From Motacilla alba alba (lineage: Eukaryota > Chordata > Aves > Passeriformes > Motacillidae): a stretch of 64,000 nucleotides of DNA. Below the pieces are notes generated by a model that had not been told where the DNA came from, did not search any database, and saw nothing but the letters and a program-made list of their open reading frames with translations. A program made the translations under genes and the position numbers. The DNA lies in the NCBI RefSeq assembly GCF_015832195.1, contig NC_052020.1, positions 6,764,254 through 6,828,253 of the forward strand. The letters run 5' to 3'. Shown here in pieces: positions 60,056 to 64,000 of the stretch (position 1 is its first letter; each line of letters begins with the position of its first letter).

Positions 60056-63000
60056 TCCTTGCTCTGAGGAAAATAGACCAGACTGCCTCCTCTCACCCGC
60101 TGTTCTACTTTGATAGAATGCTTTGCTTTGATCATGACTTAAATAAATAAACAATTTATCTGTGAAACACTCCAGATACTGAGAATCACATTGTAATGCA
60201 GTAGTTTAGGAGGTGGGGCAATAGAAATTGTTTCTCCTGCTTCCTATTAAACTAATTGTTACCAGTCCTCACAGGATCATGTTATCCATAGGTGGGGCTG
60301 GGACCGAAGTGTCTGAGAGGGCTTCTTTGGCTATGGCATTTCCATCTTGACAAGTATAAAAACTGCTCATGCAGATCTGACCAGAGCCCTTTGAATTGAT
60401 ATCTTATCTCCAGGCCCCGAGATACCAACCAGAATGTGCAGCAGGGTTATGAATGGAGCCACATAATGGATTTGGTTGTTTGAGTCTGAGAAATTATGTG
60501 AAGCTGCTGAACTGGAATTGCAATAATCCAGAACATGCATTGAGTTTCCTGGTGTCATTAACACTGAGGTCCATTGTATTTGGCTGCACACAGATTGGGT
60601 CAACAATTTTTATCTCTAGCATAGTAGAAGAGACGCAATGATCCATTGGCCTAACAAAAAAATCATTTATAAATTAAATGCCAATGGTTAGTGTGTAGGA
60701 AATGTTTTCTAGCAAATGGGAGGTCAGAGTTCAATGCACTGGAATCAAGCAGGGAGGTGGAAATGAGCCTGATTTTCAGCAGAGCAGGTGACCACCAAGT
60801 CAGTGGTATTTGAGGTACATTTGATTATTCCTTTTAAGTCTATTTCATTGTAAATATAAAGTTATCAAGGAAACTGTGTGGATTTTAAAGAAGGAAGACG
60901 TGTCCTTTTACAATGATGCTGCTTAAGGAGTTGCAAATTCTAACTTTCATCCCATAGTGTAAATATTTGAAGTAGATCTGTATCAACATGACAAAGTGGA
61001 ATTTCTTTCCTTCTCACTGTCCATCATCCTCCCCTCCAGGGTGCTGTGGGGCAGCAGCTCCTACGCTGTTGTCCTAAGCAGAGCCATCATTGTTCTGAAG
61101 GTTAAAAGTACAACCAGTGAAGGTTTGGTTGGGGTTTGCTGCAAGGCAGAGGTAGGATACCTACCACAGTCACTGCCGAGCAGGGTTGCAGCCGGAAAAC
61201 ACAGGAAGTGAAGGTATTTGGCTGGGTCATGGGTCTGCTAAATTTAGGATCTGATGGGCTAGAGGAGAGAATGAAAAGATCTGAGTGTTTTCATAACAGA
61301 ATTGATGAATGCACTGAGCAACTCCAATATTTAGTGGCTTTGCCAGTCAAACCCTGAATTTTCTTTGTTTTGTTTTGTTTTTTGTTTTTTTTTTTTACAA
61401 TGGACTGAAAATATCTTTGGTGGAATCTGACACTTGAAGCACAAACATTTTAGTCATTGTTTTACCAGGAGAAAAAAAAAAGGTAAAAATTTCTTTGAAT
61501 GGACCTGAGTTTATTTATTTATTGAGTCATTAGCCATACCAAAATACCAACATTTCATGAAGCTCCATAACTGCATATAACTTCATTATATCAGTGTGCT
61601 GAAAAAATGAACTGCTTAAGACCCCCTCCCCAATACCTCCTAGGAAAATCTTGATGAGTTAATTGAAGCTTACAGGAGTTAATGAAGACTCAGGCTTTGT
61701 TTTTAATCTATTCCAGTTGTCCAGCAGGAATTTAAAGTGTTGAAATTCAAATGGTGGTCCAAGAGTGGTGTGCAGAGGTGCTCCCAGCGAAGTACACCGA
61801 GTCTGGTAGTGGGGGAGAAAAAGAGCATGGCATTTTTTCTAGTGAAAGACTATTTCAGAATGTTCTCCTGAGTTCAGAAACAAGAAATATTAGAAATTTA
61901 ATTTCTTAAAGTTTTCTACTTTTTTTTTGAACATGCACACATCGCTCTGTTCTGTGGTGAGGAATTCCCTAGGTTAAACAACACTGTATGAAGAAATATC
62001 TCCTTTTCTCAATCTTAGATTTGTCACCTGCAAGATTCATTTGCTAATTCTTGTATTGGTAGCCACCTGTAGTATTTGTTTGCTGTTCATCTTTTGCATG
62101 TCCATCATGACCTTGGAGATCTTAACCACATGTTCCTCATAAATCCCTGTTTTCCAGGCTGAGCGCTCTCAGACTATCTTGTTGTTCATTGTGTGGAAGG
62201 AGGTCTATTCCTTTGACCATGATTATTACTTTTCTTTTTCCATTTTACACTTTATAAGACGAGGAAACCAAAATTGCAGCATTTGACCCGTGATGGGCAC
62301 ATGATGGGCTGTTTAACAGGGAATGTTGTTCCTTTCCTGTCTGATTCCTGACAGTATCTGCTGTCTATTTGTTTTCTGACTGTACTGGTAGAATTCTAGT
62401 GCCTGTGTTAGGGCTGATGTGCTGGGATGAATTCACTAGCACGTGTTGAGTTATTTAGTGGGCTCTTCCTACTCTTTACCCTAAATAACCTTGTGCATCT
62501 CTGTTTCCTAATCCAGTTTCCTCTGCTAATAACTCACAGTCCTGCACTTGGCCAGGCTGCTTAGAAAAAGCACAAGTGCCATTGCAAACTTGCTGTTTCC
62601 TGTGCTGAGGGTGTTTGCCCGCAGCTAAAACAAATTCCTAAACCCGTGGGACTGATCTGTCATGCATCAAACATTGTGCTGCTTTCTCAGCTTTCCCTTC
62701 CTCTATTCCCTCCCTAGCTCTGCTCATTCCCTGGAGCAGGGAGCTTGCCTCCTCTTTTAGACTTGTAGCCACAAAATAATCAAGTAAAATGTAAATTGAA
62801 TGGGTAATTAAGATGGACTAACGTAATCCTGGTATGTGGTACTAAAATGAATTAATCTTTTGTAATTAAAAATGATGACAGGAACCCTGTATCTGCCCCC
62901 TCTACTTGCCAGCATTAGTTTTTGCTCTTGCCAGTGTCATTCAGAATGCTGTGAGTAGAATAAGTCATTATCACCTCGGTCACCTTTGCTCAGGTTGGTA

Positions 63001-64000
63001 TCAAAAGCCATTTTCACTGTGAGTGTGTTTAATTGCCAGTGCTAATTGGCATAAACCTAAAAACTTGCTTTACATAATTCAATGAATACCTATGCTAGCT
63101 ACTGAGAGCTCGACAGCAGCTTGGAGATTAAAGGGTGCATTGTCCATGCAAATTTCATGGTGGAAAATAATTTCTTAATGATAAAATATCTGGCAATTGC
63201 TCTTGCAAACTATACCAAATGTGCTTATTTGTTGCTCTTAAAGAAATGTGTCCTGCAAGCATCTTCCCTGCTCTTTATGCATGAACACACAAATGCACCT
63301 TGCAGAAACAATTCTGAGATATAATTGCATTCTATTAGTAACTCCATTAGATTTGCATCTCTTTGAGGGCAGGCTTACTCTAAAATGAAGAACTGCATGA
63401 GAGTCACATTTATTCCTTCAGACAGCAAGAACTTTTAGATACCACAAGGAGGGGAGAGAGTGTTACCTTCGCACACAGTCGCTCGCTTGCTCTCTCCTGA
63501 TCCCCATCTCCCTCTTCCTCTCCCCTCCTGCAAGACCAGATTGTTCTCTGAAATGCAGTTGTGTGATTTTGCTGCGGGCAACTGGTTGAGTTACAAGTAA
63601 ATTGCTGCTTTCTCTCATACCTGTATTTCAGATGAGTTCACAGAGCAGATTAAGATAAACAATGGAGGCTAATAGTGAGAGCCAGGAAGGATGGTGAGGG
63701 GAAATCACACAGAAAAAAATTGGCTGCTTTTCCCCCCCTCCTTATCTCTGTGACGTCTTGTGATGGCACAAAGATATGCAAGAGTCATAGCACTAGGTAA
63801 GTGATGAGAATATTTTCTTAATATTGAGTGGACAGTAGTTATTTTGTTATTAAATATACTTATCACGATGAATCCTTTCCACATCAAAGGTTATCATTTG
63901 ACCATCTTACTCCTAGAGATCTCCATGAACTTGTATGCTTTTCAAATTATTTTTAGTCTTTTGGAAAGGGGATTGTTGGAACGATTTCTAGGTTAAAAAA
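60056..64000. other. Unique noncoding sequence, AT-rich near 63 kb
   Basis: No gene supported. A (TTTTG)n/poly(T) tract lies at 61365-61396. The 62.79-63.37 kb part is dense in homeodomain-type TAATTA and octamer words and is discussed as a possible conserved noncoding element. Confidence 0.5.

Noticed and set aside
1..64000. tRNA, rRNA, mitochondrial insert (NUMT) or known ncRNA genes
   Set aside because: No tRNA A/B-box pair with a foldable cloverleaf, no rRNA-like or mitochondrial gene sequence was noticed on either strand by eye; tRNAscan-SE and Infernal/Rfam searches would settle this.

Overview
The window reads as vertebrate nuclear DNA, almost certainly from a bird and probably a passerine. 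Three things point there. There is a clear 3' end of a CR1 LINE in reverse orientation (15918-16203). There are two LTRs whose sequence resembles endogenous retrovirus families I recall from passerine genomes (7051-7348 and 52481-52865). Interspersed repeats are otherwise very sparse in an AT-rich, CpG-poor background. Nothing looks bacterial or viral-genomic: there are no operons, no dense coding, and frames are broken everywhere by stops.

I could not identify a protein-coding gene, tRNA, rRNA or recognisable ncRNA. The long open frames are either products of simple repeats (15.0-15.3 kb and 24.1-24.4 kb) or short, unrecognised frames expected by chance in 64 kb. The window is best described as intergenic or deep intronic. 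Two short segments have exon-like signals (37520-37607 and 41281-41407). They are reported as hypotheses, not as genes.

Layout: 1-7.0 kb is unique sequence with a 38-bp tandem duplication and an AT-rich block. A solo LTR with exact flanking direct repeats lies at 7.05-7.35 kb. From 7.4 to 15 kb the sequence is unique, with a small CpG cluster (8.73 kb), a (TAA)12 microsatellite and a three-copy 40-bp minisatellite. At 15.0-15.3 kb there is a 298-bp uninterrupted pyrimidine tract, followed by the truncated CR1. The stretch 16.2-24.1 kb is unique. At 24.17-24.70 kb there is a cluster of pentanucleotide arrays. From 24.7 to 52.4 kb the sequence is unique apart from G/T or A/C low-complexity tracts (several with G-quadruplex potential), a poly(A) run and a degraded CR1 tail. 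At 52.48-52.89 kb there is a retroviral 5' LTR followed by a primer binding site complementary to tRNA-Ile, with no recognisable internal genes after it. From 52.9 to 64 kb the sequence is unique, with a second CR1 tail, poly(T) tracts, a 59-bp duplication and an AT-rich stretch near 63 kb that could be a conserved noncoding element.

No genes work together here in any way I can demonstrate. The most solid results are the two LTRs, the CR1 and the tandem repeats. Family names rest on recall of consensus features and would need a RepeatMasker run to confirm.
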